Notes under the pieces: generated by a model | Told to the model about the DNA's origin: nothing | Seen by the model: the letters and a program-made list of their open reading frames with translations, nothing else | Database searches by the model: none | Position numbers and translations under genes: made by a program | Part shown: positions 17,923 through 28,233 of the stretch, piece after piece | Layout of the letters: every line of letters starts with the position of its first letter | Position numbering within the stretch: the first letter of the stretch is position 1 | Assembly: GCA_027618835.1 (NCBI GenBank) | Contig: JAQCHZ010000015.1 | Location: 1-63,641, forward strand | Length of the DNA stretch: 63,641 nt | Origin: Chloroflexota bacterium | GTDB taxonomy: Bacteria; Chloroflexota; Dehalococcoidia; Lucifugimonadales; Lucifugimonadaceae | Direction of reading: 5' to 3'

Positions 17923-18924
17923 ATGCGAGTCGCGACTTGGCGTGGTGGTACTGAAATAACGATCGACGAAATTCCTACTCCGAAGGCGGGTCCGAGCGAG
18001 CTCGTGATGAAGGTTCTTTCCTCAGGGATTTGCGGAACTGACATTCACAAGACTCAGGGATTATTCCCAGCTACACCACCCGACATTCTTGGGCACGAGT
18101 TTGTTGGTCCGGTTATCGAAGTAGGTGAAGGCGTTGACGAGTCGCTCATAGGTAAAGTCATCGGCTGCACGCTGAATCCTGCTTGTGGCGAGTGCCAAGG
18201 TTGTCTCACTTGGTCGGCGATGCACTGCGAGCGCAACAAGCGGTACTCGGGAGGATTCGCCGAGTACGTTCTGGTTGATCACCGTCAGGCGCACATCGTT
18301 CCCGACGGTCTCGACCACGAAACCGCTTCAATGGCTGAACCTCTGGCATGCGTTATTTCGACTCTCAACATGATCGAAGTCGAAGAAGGCTGTGATGCGC
18401 TTGTGGTCGGTGGGGGACTCCTGGGATTGCTCACGGTCGGAATGCTCAAGCTGCGGGGGGCAAAGAACATCATCCTGTCCGAGCCAAACGCACAGCGGCT
18501 CGGGATGGGCAAGCAATTCGGTGCGACTCACCTGAATGACCCAACTAAAGACGATTTAACCGAGCTGGTGAACGAAGTCACCGGTGGGTATGGCGTGAAG
18601 ATCGGTGCTGAGGCAGTTGGTGTACCGGCATTAGTAGCCAACGTTTCGAAATTGATTCGTCCACGTGGGAATCTCGTGCTTGTTGGGGTTTCGCCTCAAG
18701 GTTCAGCGTTGCCAGTCGATCTCTACGATCTCCACTACAAAGAGATCACTATGAGCGGTGCGTTCGGTGCTGGTGACGCCTTTGGAGAAGCCCTCGAGAC
18801 TCTGTCAAAGCTAAACCTAGATGGCGTCGTGAGTGGACGATTCCCATTAGAAGAAACGTCGAAAGCGTTGCAGATATCGGCCAAGGGCGGTGGTGTGAAG
18901 TACATGATCGCCCCACACGACTAG
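17923..18924 (+). CDS. Zinc-dependent alcohol/polyol dehydrogenase
   Basis: 333 residues of the medium-chain dehydrogenase family. Catalytic zinc site in SSGICGTDIH and GHEFVG; structural zinc lobe with four Cys in NPACGECQGCLTWSAMHC; NAD site around VVGGGLLGLL. Closest in character to sorbitol/threonine/butanediol dehydrogenase types. GGAG lies six bases before the ATG. It is followed by a TPP enzyme gene 117 bases downstream on the same strand. Substrate unknown. Confidence 0.9.
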   Translation: MRVATWRGGTEITIDEIPTPKAGPSELVMKVLSSGICGTDIHKTQGLFPATPPDILGHEFVGPVIEVGEGVDESLIGKVIGCTLNPACGECQGCLTWSAMHCERNKRYSGGFAEYVLVDHRQAHIVPDGLDHETASMAEPLACVISTLNMIEVEEGCDALVVGGGLLGLLTVGMLKLRGAKNIILSEPNAQRLGMGKQFGATHLNDPTKDDLTELVNEVTGGYGVKIGAEAVGVPALVANVSKLIRPRGNLVLVGVSPQGSALPVDLYDLHYKEITMSGAFGAGDAFGEALETLSKLNLDGVVSGRFPLEETSKALQISAKGGGVKYMIAPHD

Positions 18925-19041
18925 TCGCTATCTAGATCACTAAGTGCTGGTGCACCGACCAATAGACCGGTAATCTGCGTTCGCTTGCAATAAACAGCTA
19001 GACAAAAATTTGCACCATTGGTGCTGCGGTAGAGGTAATAC

Positions 19042-20697
19042 ATGGCAAAGCTCTCGGGTGGAGAAGCCCTCATCAAATCGTTGGTTCGTGAGGGAGTCGA
19101 AGTCATTTTCGGTCTACCGGGAGTTCAGATGTACGGCATCCTCGCTGCATTGCGAGATGAGCCAAGCATCAAGTTCGTCGTAACTCGTAACGAAACCTCA
19201 ACGACCTATATGGCAGATGGATATGCCCGAACTACCGGCAAAGCCGGAGTCGCCATGGTTGTGCCCGGACCCGGCATCTACAACGCAGGTGGTGGTCTTT
19301 CAACCGCGTTCTCTCGATCTTCTCCGGTTGTGTTGATTGCGGGTCAGATACCTCGAGACGGTATTGGCAAGAATTTTGGTGGACTTCACGAAGTGAATGA
19401 CCAGAAGGAAATTACCAATCCGGTAACTAAGTGGCAGAAACAGGTTCTTCGTCCTCATGAGGTTCCAGAAGGCATTCATGAGGCGTTTAAACAGGCACAG
19501 TCGGATCGACCTTCGCCGGTTCACTTCGAACTGCCGCCTGAGACTATGGTCGAACGAGAAGAAGTCGAACTTTTGGAGCCTGCAAAGATCGAACGCAAAG
19601 TTCCATCTGATTCGATTATTGAACAAGCTGCAAAGGAAATCGCAGCCGCTCGCAAGCCGGTTATTTACGCAGGTGGAGGTATCGCTCGATCAGACGCCGA
19701 GGCCGAACTCGTTGCGTTCGCAGAGGCCCACCAGATTGCCGTACTAACTTCTGCTGGTGGTAAAGGAACGATGTCGGAGCGACACGCTTTGGCGTTAGGC
19801 GGATCGCTTGGCCCAACAGGGCAGTTGAAGGACTACATCGAGGATGCCGATCTGGTCATCGGTATTGGAACTCGATTCTCGATGCGTAATCAGGCAGCAG
19901 GCAAAGCTCGTCTGATTCATGTCGATGTCGACCCTGCAATGATCGGTCATGTGCACCAGAACTCGCTTGGTGTAATCGGCGACGTCAAGGCGTCACTACC
20001 AAAACTCAGCGCTGCGATCACTGCCGCAGGTGGCGGAAAGTGGAATTCTCCAGCGGCTGAAGTGGCCCAGATTCAAGAGAATCTCACTAACAGCGAAGAA
20101 GAGATCAACCAGCCGCAAGAAGATTATCTTCGAGCTTTGCAAGAGGGTGCCCCAGACGACGCAATTATGATCTTCGGCATGACTCAGCTTGGCTACTATT
20201 CACGTCCTCGCTGGATTACACAGAACCCTAAGTCATATATCGATTCTGGATACTCAGGAAACCTTGGATTTGCCTTCCCGACTGCTTTAGGAGCAAAGGT
20301 TGGTAACCCCGACAAGCCAGTTATTTGTGTTTCGGGTGACGGTGGATTCATGTACAACTCGTCGGAGATTTCGACAGCAGTGAAGTACGGAATCAACCTT
20401 GTAACTGTGATCTATAACGACGGTCACTACGGAAATGTGGCACGTGATATGGACGACGACTTCGGTGGCACGTACGAGACAGATTTCGTGAATCCCGACT
20501 TCGTAAAACTTGCTGAAGCTTATGGCGCAGTTGGTATGCGAGCAGAAGGTCCGCTCGATGTGAAAAACGTGTTGCCTAAAGCGCTAGCGATGAATAAGCC
20601 GGTGTTCATCGATGTGCCGGTCTCTCGAGTGCCACGACCGAAGCAGTGGTCGGCACGTGCAGCATGGACAACTCCGCAGGATGGTTTGCTGGATTAG
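19042..20697 (+). CDS. Thiamine-diphosphate-dependent enzyme, acetolactate-synthase-like
   Basis: 551 residues. Cofactor-activating Glu in VTRNETSTTYMADGYAR; PGPGIYNAGGGLSTAFSRSSPVVLIAGQ; central FAD/ADP-like domain (about 190-330); C-terminal CVSGDGGFMYNSSE ... VIYNDGHYG ThDP/Mg site. It resembles catalytic subunits of acetolactate synthase and related lyases, but no regulatory subunit or isoleucine/valine pathway gene is nearby, so a catabolic lyase or decarboxylase is more likely. AGAGGT precedes the ATG. Confidence 0.9.
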   Translation: MAKLSGGEALIKSLVREGVEVIFGLPGVQMYGILAALRDEPSIKFVVTRNETSTTYMADGYARTTGKAGVAMVVPGPGIYNAGGGLSTAFSRSSPVVLIAGQIPRDGIGKNFGGLHEVNDQKEITNPVTKWQKQVLRPHEVPEGIHEAFKQAQSDRPSPVHFELPPETMVEREEVELLEPAKIERKVPSDSIIEQAAKEIAAARKPVIYAGGGIARSDAEAELVAFAEAHQIAVLTSAGGKGTMSERHALALGGSLGPTGQLKDYIEDADLVIGIGTRFSMRNQAAGKARLIHVDVDPAMIGHVHQNSLGVIGDVKASLPKLSAAITAAGGGKWNSPAAEVAQIQENLTNSEEEINQPQEDYLRALQEGAPDDAIMIFGMTQLGYYSRPRWITQNPKSYIDSGYSGNLGFAFPTALGAKVGNPDKPVICVSGDGGFMYNSSEISTAVKYGINLVTVIYNDGHYGNVARDMDDDFGGTYETDFVNPDFVKLAEAYGAVGMRAEGPLDVKNVLPKALAMNKPVFIDVPVSRVPRPKQWSARAAWTTPQDGLLD

Positions 20698-20981
20698 CGT
20701 TTGTGTTGGTGTACGAACTAGAGCAATGTCCGATGGTTGCAGTGCAATCCTGAAAACATGTGCGAAAAAGACCGATTCACGTTCGTCCTAAACTTCACTA
20801 GGGGAGCTTTAGAGGGCGCCGCTGATTAGTGTGTGGTGCTAGAACATGGCGATGCAGTGTGCGTGTATAACGGTCGTGCAAAGTCTGCAGCCCCTAACGC
20901 TGGAGTATCGACGTGCGGAAACGAACTCCTCGGATCGCGTACTTCGATAAATCCGACAAGATTCTGGCGGAATAGGTGCAA

Positions 20982-21830
20982 ATGTCTCATTTAGGAATTT
21001 TTGAATCGATCGACGATCCCATGTTCGTAATGAACGCCATCGGGGATATCGTCGAAACCAATCATGCATTTTCGACCGTGCTTGGATCGAACACACACCT
21101 GCAGCCAGTAACTGATATTTGGCCTGAAATTGCCGACATCTGGGAATCGTCGTTGGCAGCGGCGGATTCGGGAAAACAGCTCGGGAACGACGTTAGGGCA
21201 CACTCGCTCGACGGGCGTGAATTCGTATACGACCTCAGAACCTTTGCATTCGTTCAAGCCGCCGCATCCGAACGACTATTCGCTGGCATAGCAAGAGACG
21301 TCACAGCTGAACGCAAGAACGCAAGCCTTCTCGAAATTCAAGCCACGACCGATGTGCTAACTAGCGCCTACAACCGTAGACTACTCGAAGTGCTACTCAC
21401 CCAGGCAATTCGGTCTGCGCGTCGACGCAAAAAAGTCGGCAGTTTTATATTCATAGACGTCGATAATTTCAAATCGATCAACGATAAATTCGGTCACGAC
21501 CAAGGCGATCGAGTTCTCAAACAAATCTCAGAAGTTCTCCACAAAACTCTTCGAGATTCCGACGTTGTCGGCAGATTGGGAGGCGACGAATTCGGAGTGA
21601 TTCTTACAGACTCAAACGAAGAGTTTGGCTCCTTGAAAGCGCTCCAAATAGCGAAAGCACTGAATCGGCCGGTAAAAAAAACCGGTACCGAAGGGATAGA
21701 AGTCTCAATTGGCTTGTCAATATTTCCGCTGCACAGCGAGCACGCCGAAGACATAATCAAACATACCGATACTGCCATGTATCGAACTAAAAAGCAGCAG
21801 GGTTCGTCCGTCGAAGTTTGGGAAAGTTAG
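20982..21830 (+). CDS. PAS-GGDEF diguanylate cyclase
   Basis: About 282 residues. An N-terminal PAS-like domain (roughly 1-110: DPMFVMNAIGDIVETNHAF) is followed by a PAC-like GIARDVTAERK linker and a GGDEF domain with DVLTSAYNRR, FIDVDNFKSIND and the intact active site GRLGGDEFG. An RxxD inhibitory site (R-D-S-D) lies five residues before GGDEF. It should make cyclic-di-GMP and be feedback controlled. No membrane segment, so it senses a cytoplasmic signal. The start may be ATG 20982 or GTG 20976. Confidence 0.88.
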   Translation: MSHLGIFESIDDPMFVMNAIGDIVETNHAFSTVLGSNTHLQPVTDIWPEIADIWESSLAAADSGKQLGNDVRAHSLDGREFVYDLRTFAFVQAAASERLFAGIARDVTAERKNASLLEIQATTDVLTSAYNRRLLEVLLTQAIRSARRRKKVGSFIFIDVDNFKSINDKFGHDQGDRVLKQISEVLHKTLRDSDVVGRLGGDEFGVILTDSNEEFGSLKALQIAKALNRPVKKTGTEGIEVSIGLSIFPLHSEHAEDIIKHTDTAMYRTKKQQGSSVEVWES

Positions 21831-21873
21831 TGCACAACTCGCCCCGATTAGCACCTCAGAATCGTTCCCAAAC

Positions 21874-22833
21874 CTAGTCTGCTCCGGCCTCATGCGGTCG
21901 TAGCGCTGCTTCGATTGCGAAGTTGGCTGGAGTTGGAACTCCGAGCGCTTTGCCCATTTCTACGACTCGGGCGTTTAAGAGTCCGATTTCGATTGGATTG
22001 CCAGCGATTAGATCGTGTCCCATCGAACCGATGATGAACGGCTCACGATCTTGAGTTGCTGCGAGTGTTGAGTTAACCAGTTCCTCTGAAATATTTACAC
22101 CCTTTGCCCTTGCGACCGCTGCCACTTCAGACAGCACTTGTCGGTACATTTCTGTCGTAGTTTCTTGGGCGAATATATCGCCAATCGGCTTGCGTGTCAG
22201 AGCTGTCATTCCACTCAGAGCGCAGATGAAAGTGAACTTCATCCAAAGCGCCATCTCGATATTGGTATGAGCCTCGGCAGCGAGCCCGGCGGCAACACAG
22301 CGTTCAACGAGCTTGATTACTCTCGCTGATGCCGTTCCTCCGGTATTTTGTGAAACATCTAACTCGCCGATTACTAGCGAACCGGGACCACCTGCTTGCT
22401 TCACAACTCCAGGCTCCGCTATCAATGCTGAGACCGTGGCAGTGCAACCGAGAACATGCTCAGGCCCGAATGCCTTGCTTAGGAGGGGTTCGCTATCGAT
22501 GCCGTTCTGCATCGAGATAATTAGAGTACCCTCGCCGACCATCCCGCCAGAAGCCATCGCTTCAATAGCGGCATCGGTGCCCCAACTTTTCACGGCGAAT
22601 ATCACCAGATCGACTCTGTCCACTGTCGACATATCGTCTGTGGCGGCGCATTCGACTTCGAAATCTCCAAGAAGAACTGACTGCAGTTGAAGTCCGTTGT
22701 TGTTGATAGCGTCCAAGTGCGGACCTCGGGCAATCATCGTCACCTGCGCTCCGGCTCTCGCCAGAGCTCCGCCGTAGTACGCACCAGTGCCGCCTGCCCC
22801 TACAACTGCCACTCTGAAATCATCTTTGCTCAA
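21874..22833 (-). CDS. Ketopantoate reductase family protein
   Basis: About 319 residues if translation starts at TTG 22833 (SKDDFRVAVVGAGG); the longer frame to 22923 adds 30 residues before the Rossmann motif with no family character. NADP motif VVGAGGTGAYYGGALARAG, then MQNGID and the C-terminal domain with the conserved Lys region (LWMKFTF) and NPIEIGLLN. Could be PanE for pantothenate synthesis, but the window has another family member (38362-39435) and no other pan genes, so one or both may act on other 2-keto or 2-hydroxy acids. Confidence 0.82.
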   Translation of the reverse strand: MSKDDFRVAVVGAGGTGAYYGGALARAGAQVTMIARGPHLDAINNNGLQLQSVLLGDFEVECAATDDMSTVDRVDLVIFAVKSWGTDAAIEAMASGGMVGEGTLIISMQNGIDSEPLLSKAFGPEHVLGCTATVSALIAEPGVVKQAGGPGSLVIGELDVSQNTGGTASARVIKLVERCVAAGLAAEAHTNIEMALWMKFTFICALSGMTALTRKPIGDIFAQETTTEMYRQVLSEVAAVARAKGVNISEELVNSTLAATQDREPFIIGSMGHDLIAGNPIEIGLLNARVVEMGKALGVPTPANFAIEAALRPHEAGAD

Positions 22834-23003
22834 CTGCTTTTCTCTCTTTGCGCTGTCGGGGAATGTAGGTTCATCGATGCTGGCGCCAATCTTAGGGCAG
22901 ATACGACGGCGAGTGAACAGCAATCGACTATCATCTGCGTCTTGCTGAAGCTTCTCAGACGAAATGCCCGAATTATTTATTGCAGCAGATCTCTTTGGAC
23001 TAG

Positions 23004-23707
23004 AGACGTTGTACTGGTCGGAAGCAACGCATTAATGCCACCGAGCTACTCTTGAGCGTGATTGTGGCCGCCGCGTGCGGTGGAGCTGATGATGCAGCAA
23101 ACAGCGAATTAACTGCTCCCACTGCCGGTGTCGCACAGAAATCGGATACGCCGTCAACTTCGTCAATAACCACAACTGACACGCCAGTGCCCGGATCGAC
23201 AGATGGTACGTTTGTTGTGAGCGAAGGCTCAGAGGCTACGTTGACCGTCAACGAAAAACTGTCTCGTTTACCTCTGCCGAATGACGCGGTGCTGCGAACA
23301 GGCGAGATAACCGGTGAAATCGATCTTTCTGCTGAAACTGCGTCGCTGGTGATTGAACTTCACTCGCTTGAAAGCGACGACACAAAACGTGATCGTTACG
23401 TGCGAAACCGGCTGTTCCCAAATCAGTCAACCGCGACGATCACCATTACCGACTTTCCCGACATCCTCTCGCAATTCGCGGATGGCGAAGCGTTTACTTC
23501 GACGGTAATAGGAACTGTCAACGTGAATGGAACCGATGCCGAAATCGAGTTCTCGATCGAATCCGCCTTTATCCAGATCGGCTGCTCGTGCTCGTAAAAG
23601 GGGATATCACATGGGCTTATTTCGGTATGACCGCACCGACAAGCAACCTGTTTGTCGTGAATGATGACGTTCATGTTGAAGTGTTGGTATCGGCAGTAAC
23701 CAAATAG
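23004..23707 (+). pseudogene. YceI-family lipoprotein gene, frameshifted and without a clear start
   Basis: The frame holding the lipobox V-A-A-A-C opens after a TAG at 23001 and has no ATG, GTG or TTG until 23052, only seven residues before the Cys and too late for a signal peptide. The mature part reads as a Thr/Ser-rich linker and a YceI-like lipid-binding barrel (FVVSEGSEATLTVNEKL ... GEITGEIDL). Near 23560-23590 the frame must change: one frame ends with IQIGCSCS and a stop at 23595, while the family's C-terminal strands (LVKGDITWAYFGMTAP) continue in another frame to TAG at 23705-23707. Two defects point to a decaying gene; sequencing indels are the alternative. Confidence 0.65.
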
Positions 23708-23783
23708 GCGACCTTCTCAACCTGCGCTGAACTCGTCAGCTCTATCGAAGGTATTTTCGTGATTTGCGACTACTATTGAATAT

Positions 23784-25619
23784 ATGCCGCAAGATCACGT
23801 CCGAAATTTCTGCATCATCGCCCACATCGATCACGGCAAGTCGACGCTTGCCGATCGCCTGATCGAGCTCACCGGGGCAGTATCAGAACGAAAAATGACC
23901 GCACAGCACCTCGATACGATGGAGCTGGAGCGGGAACGCGGCATCACTATCAAGGCGCAGGCAGTTCGCCTTCAATACAAGGCAAACGACGGGATCGAAT
24001 ATCAGTTCAATCTGATTGACACCCCAGGCCACGTCGACTTTGCCTACGAAGTATCTCGGTCCCTCGCCGCCTGTGAGGGAGCTGTCCTATTGGTCGACGC
24101 TACTCAGGGTATTCAGGCGCAGACGATCGCAAACGTCTATCTGGCGCTGGAAAACGATCTTGAAATTATCCCGGTCCTCAATAAACTCGACATGCCTGCG
24201 GCCCAACCCGAGCGTGTGATGACCGAGTTGGAGCAAACATTCGGTTATGGCGAAGACGAGGTTCTAAAAATCTCGGCGAAAACCGGAGACGGTGTAGCCG
24301 AGTTGCTCGAGCAAATCGTCGAACGAATTGCTCCTCCGGTCGGTCAGGTAGACGGCAAGTTCCGCGCACTCATATTCGACTCCAAGTACGACCAGTTTAA
24401 AGGCGTTATCGCCTACATTCGTGTAATGCACGGGTCGCTCAAATCTTCTGACCGCGTAAAGCTTATGGGCACTGGAGTTAAGGCTGAGGTTCTCGAGACT
24501 GGTTTCTTCAGTCCTGTTTTAGAAAAGACCAATGGCCTTGAAACGGGTGAGGTTGGATACGTCGCTACAGGTCTGAAAGATGTGAAGGCCATTCGCGTTG
24601 GCGATACGATGACGGTATCGACAGATCCTGCCACCGAAGCTCTTCCCGGGTACACTCCACAGAGTCCAATGGTGTTCACCGGGATATTCCCGACCGAGGG
24701 CGAAGACTATCCAGAACTGCGCGACGCTCTCGATAAATTGCAGCTTAACGACGCAGCGCTCGTTTTCGTGCCTGAATCGTCTGCCGCTCTCGGCTTCGGC
24801 TTCCGCTGTGGCTTTTTGGGCTTGCTGCACATGGACATCGTGCAGGAGCGTCTCGAACGGGAATATGGGCTTGGCCTGATCGCGACTGCACCAAGCGTCA
24901 GCTACGAAATTCTGCTCAAGAACGGTGATTCGATCACAATCGATAACCCGTCCAAATTGCCTGATCATAACCAGCTTGCCGACATCCTCGAACCGTGGGT
25001 GAACATCACCATCGTCACGCCGGGACGCTTCATCGGTAACATCATGGAATTGGTTACAACCAAACGTGGTGAGTACAAGAAGATGGAGTACCTAGAGCCA
25101 GCATCAAACGATGCCAGCGGCGGCACATTACGCGACGCTCGAGTTCTGCTTGAATATGATATTCCGCTCTCGGAGATCCTCGTCGATTTCCACGATAAGC
25201 TGAAGTCCGGCACGCAGGGCTACGCGTCGATGGACTACTCAAGGATCGACAACAGATCAGCTGATCTGGTTAAGTTGGACGTTCTCGTAAATCACGAACC
25301 GGTTGACGCACTTTCGATGATCACTCACAGAGACAATGCCGCTCCATTTGGACGTGCCTTAACGTCTAAGTTGAAGGACCTGATACCTCGCCAGATGTTC
25401 GATGTGCCAATTCAAGCTGCTATTGGTGGCAAGATCGTCGCTCGTGCCAACGTGAAAGCGCTCCGCAAGAACGTTTTGGCGAAGTGCTACGGAGGTGACA
25501 TCACACGTAAACGCAAGCTTCTGGAACAGCAGAAAAAGGGCAAGAAGCGTCGAATGAAGATGGTTGGTTCGATCGAAGTGCCGCAAGAAGCCTTTATGGC
25601 AGTGCTGACGCTCGACTAA
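23784..25619 (+). CDS. lepA: Elongation factor 4 (LepA)
   Basis: 611 residues, full family length. GTPase domain with [17 protein letters not shown] and NKLDMP; the characteristic EF-4 C-terminal domain with [23 protein letters not shown] and the terminal [38 protein letters not shown] region. It remobilises stalled ribosomes by back-translocation. Intact and unambiguous. Confidence 0.98.
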   Translation: MPQDHVRNFCIIAHIDHGKSTLADRLIELTGAVSERKMTAQHLDTMELERERGITIKAQAVRLQYKANDGIEYQFNLIDTPGHVDFAYEVSRSLAACEGAVLLVDATQGIQAQTIANVYLALENDLEIIPVLNKLDMPAAQPERVMTELEQTFGYGEDEVLKISAKTGDGVAELLEQIVERIAPPVGQVDGKFRALIFDSKYDQFKGVIAYIRVMHGSLKSSDRVKLMGTGVKAEVLETGFFSPVLEKTNGLETGEVGYVATGLKDVKAIRVGDTMTVSTDPATEALPGYTPQSPMVFTGIFPTEGEDYPELRDALDKLQLNDAALVFVPESSAALGFGFRCGFLGLLHMDIVQERLEREYGLGLIATAPSVSYEILLKNGDSITIDNPSKLPDHNQLADILEPWVNITIVTPGRFIGNIMELVTTKRGEYKKMEYLEPASNDASGGTLRDARVLLEYDIPLSEILVDFHDKLKSGTQGYASMDYSRIDNRSADLVKLDVLVNHEPVDALSMITHRDNAAPFGRALTSKLKDLIPRQMFDVPIQAAIGGKIVARANVKALRKNVLAKCYGGDITRKRKLLEQQKKGKKRRMKMVGSIEVPQEAFMAVLTLD

Positions 25620-25652
25620 TCGCGAGAGCGTGCTCAGAATGGCGGGCAGGCA

Positions 25653-26894
25653 ATGACCTCTAGCCGAACAACTTTGACATTTTCTCGCCCAAACGGCCCC
25701 CTCGCTGCTTTCGCATTCCCGAAGTTCCGACGAATCTGGTTGGCTTCGGTCATATTCTCCCTTGGTAACTGGGGAGAGCGTCTTGCGACGGGCTGGGTAG
25801 TTCTCAACGAAACTGACGACGTGTTTCTCGCGGCTGCAACCTTCGCCGTACGTCAGGCACCCCAACTAATATTTGCGCCCATCGGAGGAGCCGTCGCCGA
25901 TAGATTCTCCCGCGGAAAGATTGTGCTTGCAGTCGGTATTTACAAAGCACTAATCCTCACGTCGCTGGCGATAATCGCAGCGAACGGCCTTGAGCCACTC
26001 TGGTTGGTGTTCGTAATCCTTGGTTTTTCGGGAGTAGGGCAATCGTTCGAGCTGCCATCGGTTCAGGGCATGGTTACTAGCTCGGTACCAAGAGCATTTC
26101 GTATGAACGCTGTGGCTGTGCAGTCGACCGGGATGCGTGCAGTTGGTGCACTCGGAGCTTTGGCAGCTGGATTTGCTATCAGTTCGCTCGGTGTTCCGAT
26201 CACATTCTTAGCATCAGGCAGCACGTTCGTAGTCGGAGGAGTCCTCGCTCTATTTGCGAATAGAGGGTTGCGGACTCGATCAGTCGCCAAAACTGAATCG
26301 GTTGTGCGAGATGTTATTGACGGCCTGAAATTGATGTCAACGCTACCGATTGTGAGGATGATTCTGATCACGGCCGTTTTGGTCGAAATATTCGGGTTCG
26401 CGTACGGTGCGGTTATGCCTGCCGTCGCTAAGAATACTTTGAATGTCGATTCGGAAGGACTGGGCACTCTCACAATGATGGCGGGAGTTGGATCAGTAAT
26501 TGGATCAATATTCTTGATGGCTCTTGGAAATTTTCGCCGCAAAGGTTTGTTGCTTATTGGTATTGCGATTGCCTACGGAACATTCTTGGCCACGTTCTCG
26601 GCCCCTGGCTCATATGCGGCAGCTTTAGTGTTGATTATGGGAGTCGGAGCGTCAGCGGCAGCGTTCGACGCGATGCAATGGACACTGCTTCAACTAAATG
26701 TTCCTGACGAGATGCGCGGTCGAGCGGTTGGCGCTTGGGTGTTCGCTATCGGCTTCGGCTGGATCGGACATCTTGGAATGGGTGCAGTAGCCGAAGCGGT
26801 CGGTGTTCAAACGGCACTCGCCGGTGCCGGCATATTCGTGGTTCTTACCGGCATTTTGGTGTACTTTTTCTCACCATTGATGAGACGGATTTAA
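25653..26894 (+). CDS. Major facilitator superfamily transporter
   Basis: 413 residues with about twelve hydrophobic segments. GGAVADRFSRGKIVLAVG matches the MFS loop 2-3 motif, and the overall pattern (SVIFSLGNWGERLATGWVVL; QSFELPSVQGMVTSSVPR; LNVPDEMRGRAVGAWVF) fits the EntS/MFS_3 drug or siderophore exporter branch. It starts 33 bases after lepA. Probable efflux pump; substrate unknown. Confidence 0.88.
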   Translation: MTSSRTTLTFSRPNGPLAAFAFPKFRRIWLASVIFSLGNWGERLATGWVVLNETDDVFLAAATFAVRQAPQLIFAPIGGAVADRFSRGKIVLAVGIYKALILTSLAIIAANGLEPLWLVFVILGFSGVGQSFELPSVQGMVTSSVPRAFRMNAVAVQSTGMRAVGALGALAAGFAISSLGVPITFLASGSTFVVGGVLALFANRGLRTRSVAKTESVVRDVIDGLKLMSTLPIVRMILITAVLVEIFGFAYGAVMPAVAKNTLNVDSEGLGTLTMMAGVGSVIGSIFLMALGNFRRKGLLLIGIAIAYGTFLATFSAPGSYAAALVLIMGVGASAAAFDAMQWTLLQLNVPDEMRGRAVGAWVFAIGFGWIGHLGMGAVAEAVGVQTALAGAGIFVVLTGILVYFFSPLMRRI

Positions 26895-26905
26895 AAACCG
26901 AGTTG

Positions 26906-27796
26906 CTAGTCGACGAGCGCTTGTTTCACGATTTCGGCGAGTTCTGGATCCTGCTTGGCGACGTGAATTGCTGCCCTGAGCATCCCGCCGGGGTTTCCGG
27001 TGTCGGCATGAAAGCCACTGATTTCTTTGGCGTGGATAGGATTGTTCCCGAGTAGCGACGCTATGGCGTCAGTTATCTGCACTTCACCACCGGCCCCTTC
27101 ATGTTCTTCTGAGAGATAGCTGAACACTGCATTGTCGAGTAGATAGCGTGCAACAATCGCTAGATTGCTCGGAGCGTCTACCAGTGCGGGCTTTTCAACG
27201 AGAACTTCGACTTCGTGGACACCATTTCCAACATATATTCCGCCTATGACCCCTTTGGTGTGAATAATCTCGTCGGCCGCTTCACTAACAGCGATCACCG
27301 AACCACCGTGCTCTCGGTACACCTGCATAAGCTGCTCGGTTGCCGAAACGTCATTGATAATGACGTCGTCGGGGAATATCGTGATAAACGGCTCTCCATC
27401 GCAGAATTCACGTGCTTGCAATATTGCGTGACCCGGACCTTTTGGTTCGTGCTGATACACGGTGGTCACATTTACAAGTGATGCAATCTCAAGTTGTTTT
27501 TCTAACAAAACGTCACGTCCTCGTGACTTCAGTTCACGTTCAAGAACTTCCTGATAGCCGAAGTACTCTGCGACCGATTCCATGCCTGGCGACATGACGA
27601 TGGCGATGTCGGTCACACCAGCTTCAGCCGCTTCACGCACGGCGTATTCGATTACCGGGACGTTCAGAACGGGTAGCAACGGCTTGGGCACTGTGCGGGT
27701 GGCCGGAAGGAATCGAGTTCCAAGCCCGCCGACCGGAATAACCGCTTTAGTAATTGCTGCGTATATGTTTGAAATATCTTGTGACTGATTGGGCAT
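26906..27796 (-). CDS. galU: UTP--glucose-1-phosphate uridylyltransferase
   Basis: 296 residues. Nucleotide-binding motif VIPVGGLGTRFLPATRTVPKP at the N terminus, VIEYAVREAAEAG, FPDDVI in the active site, and VLVEKPALVDAPSNLAIVARYLL typical of bacterial GalU. Makes UDP-glucose for surface glycans. It lies convergent with the MFS gene, 11 bases apart. Confidence 0.94.
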   Translation of the reverse strand: MPNQSQDISNIYAAITKAVIPVGGLGTRFLPATRTVPKPLLPVLNVPVIEYAVREAAEAGVTDIAIVMSPGMESVAEYFGYQEVLERELKSRGRDVLLEKQLEIASLVNVTTVYQHEPKGPGHAILQAREFCDGEPFITIFPDDVIINDVSATEQLMQVYREHGGSVIAVSEAADEIIHTKGVIGGIYVGNGVHEVEVLVEKPALVDAPSNLAIVARYLLDNAVFSYLSEEHEGAGGEVQITDAIASLLGNNPIHAKEISGFHADTGNPGGMLRAAIHVAKQDPELAEIVKQALVD

Positions 27797-27875
27797 ATTG
27801 GGATTCTATCGGGAATCACAGCCGTTTTCGTGTTGCATTTCAGCGACTATTTGCCGGGTGGGTAGTACGATTAAT

Positions 27876-28110
27876 GGGATTGTGCTAGGTGGGGCGTTAG
27901 CGGTGCCCTGTACTCGTAATCCGCTTTAGCGAGACTGAATGCTCTGTCGAGACTGTTCGCATGTGGCCTCTGGTGTCAGTACTTAGATATTGAGAGCCTG
28001 GTCCTGCGCGGCGAGACTTCGTGAACTCCGTCAGGACCGGAAGGTAGCAGCGGTAAGCGATAAATCTCGGGTGCCGTGGGAATGCTGGGTTTGAGTCGGT
28101 ATCGACATTT
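27876..28110 (+). ncRNA. ffs: Signal recognition particle RNA, large bacterial type
   Basis: The 5' part GTGCTAGGTGGGG...GTTAGCGGTGCCCTGTA and later ATCCGCTTTAGC match the Alu-domain sequence of Bacillus-type scRNA. The S-domain tip GTCAGGACCGGAAGGTAGCAGC with the symmetric loop partner GGTCCTGCGC is present (about 28002-28055). The total of about 235 nt indicates the long form, with Alu domain, rather than the 4.5S form. End positions are estimates. It partners with Ffh and with FtsY, encoded at 46126. Confidence 0.92.
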
Positions 28111-28233
28111 ATGTTTCAAGCAGCAACCGACACGGAGATGCACGGTCATATTTTTCTTTCTGCACTGAATGCCACAAGATGTGTCCTCTGCCAGTCGATG
28201 GTTGACGATAAGAATTCTGGGTTGGAATAGCCT

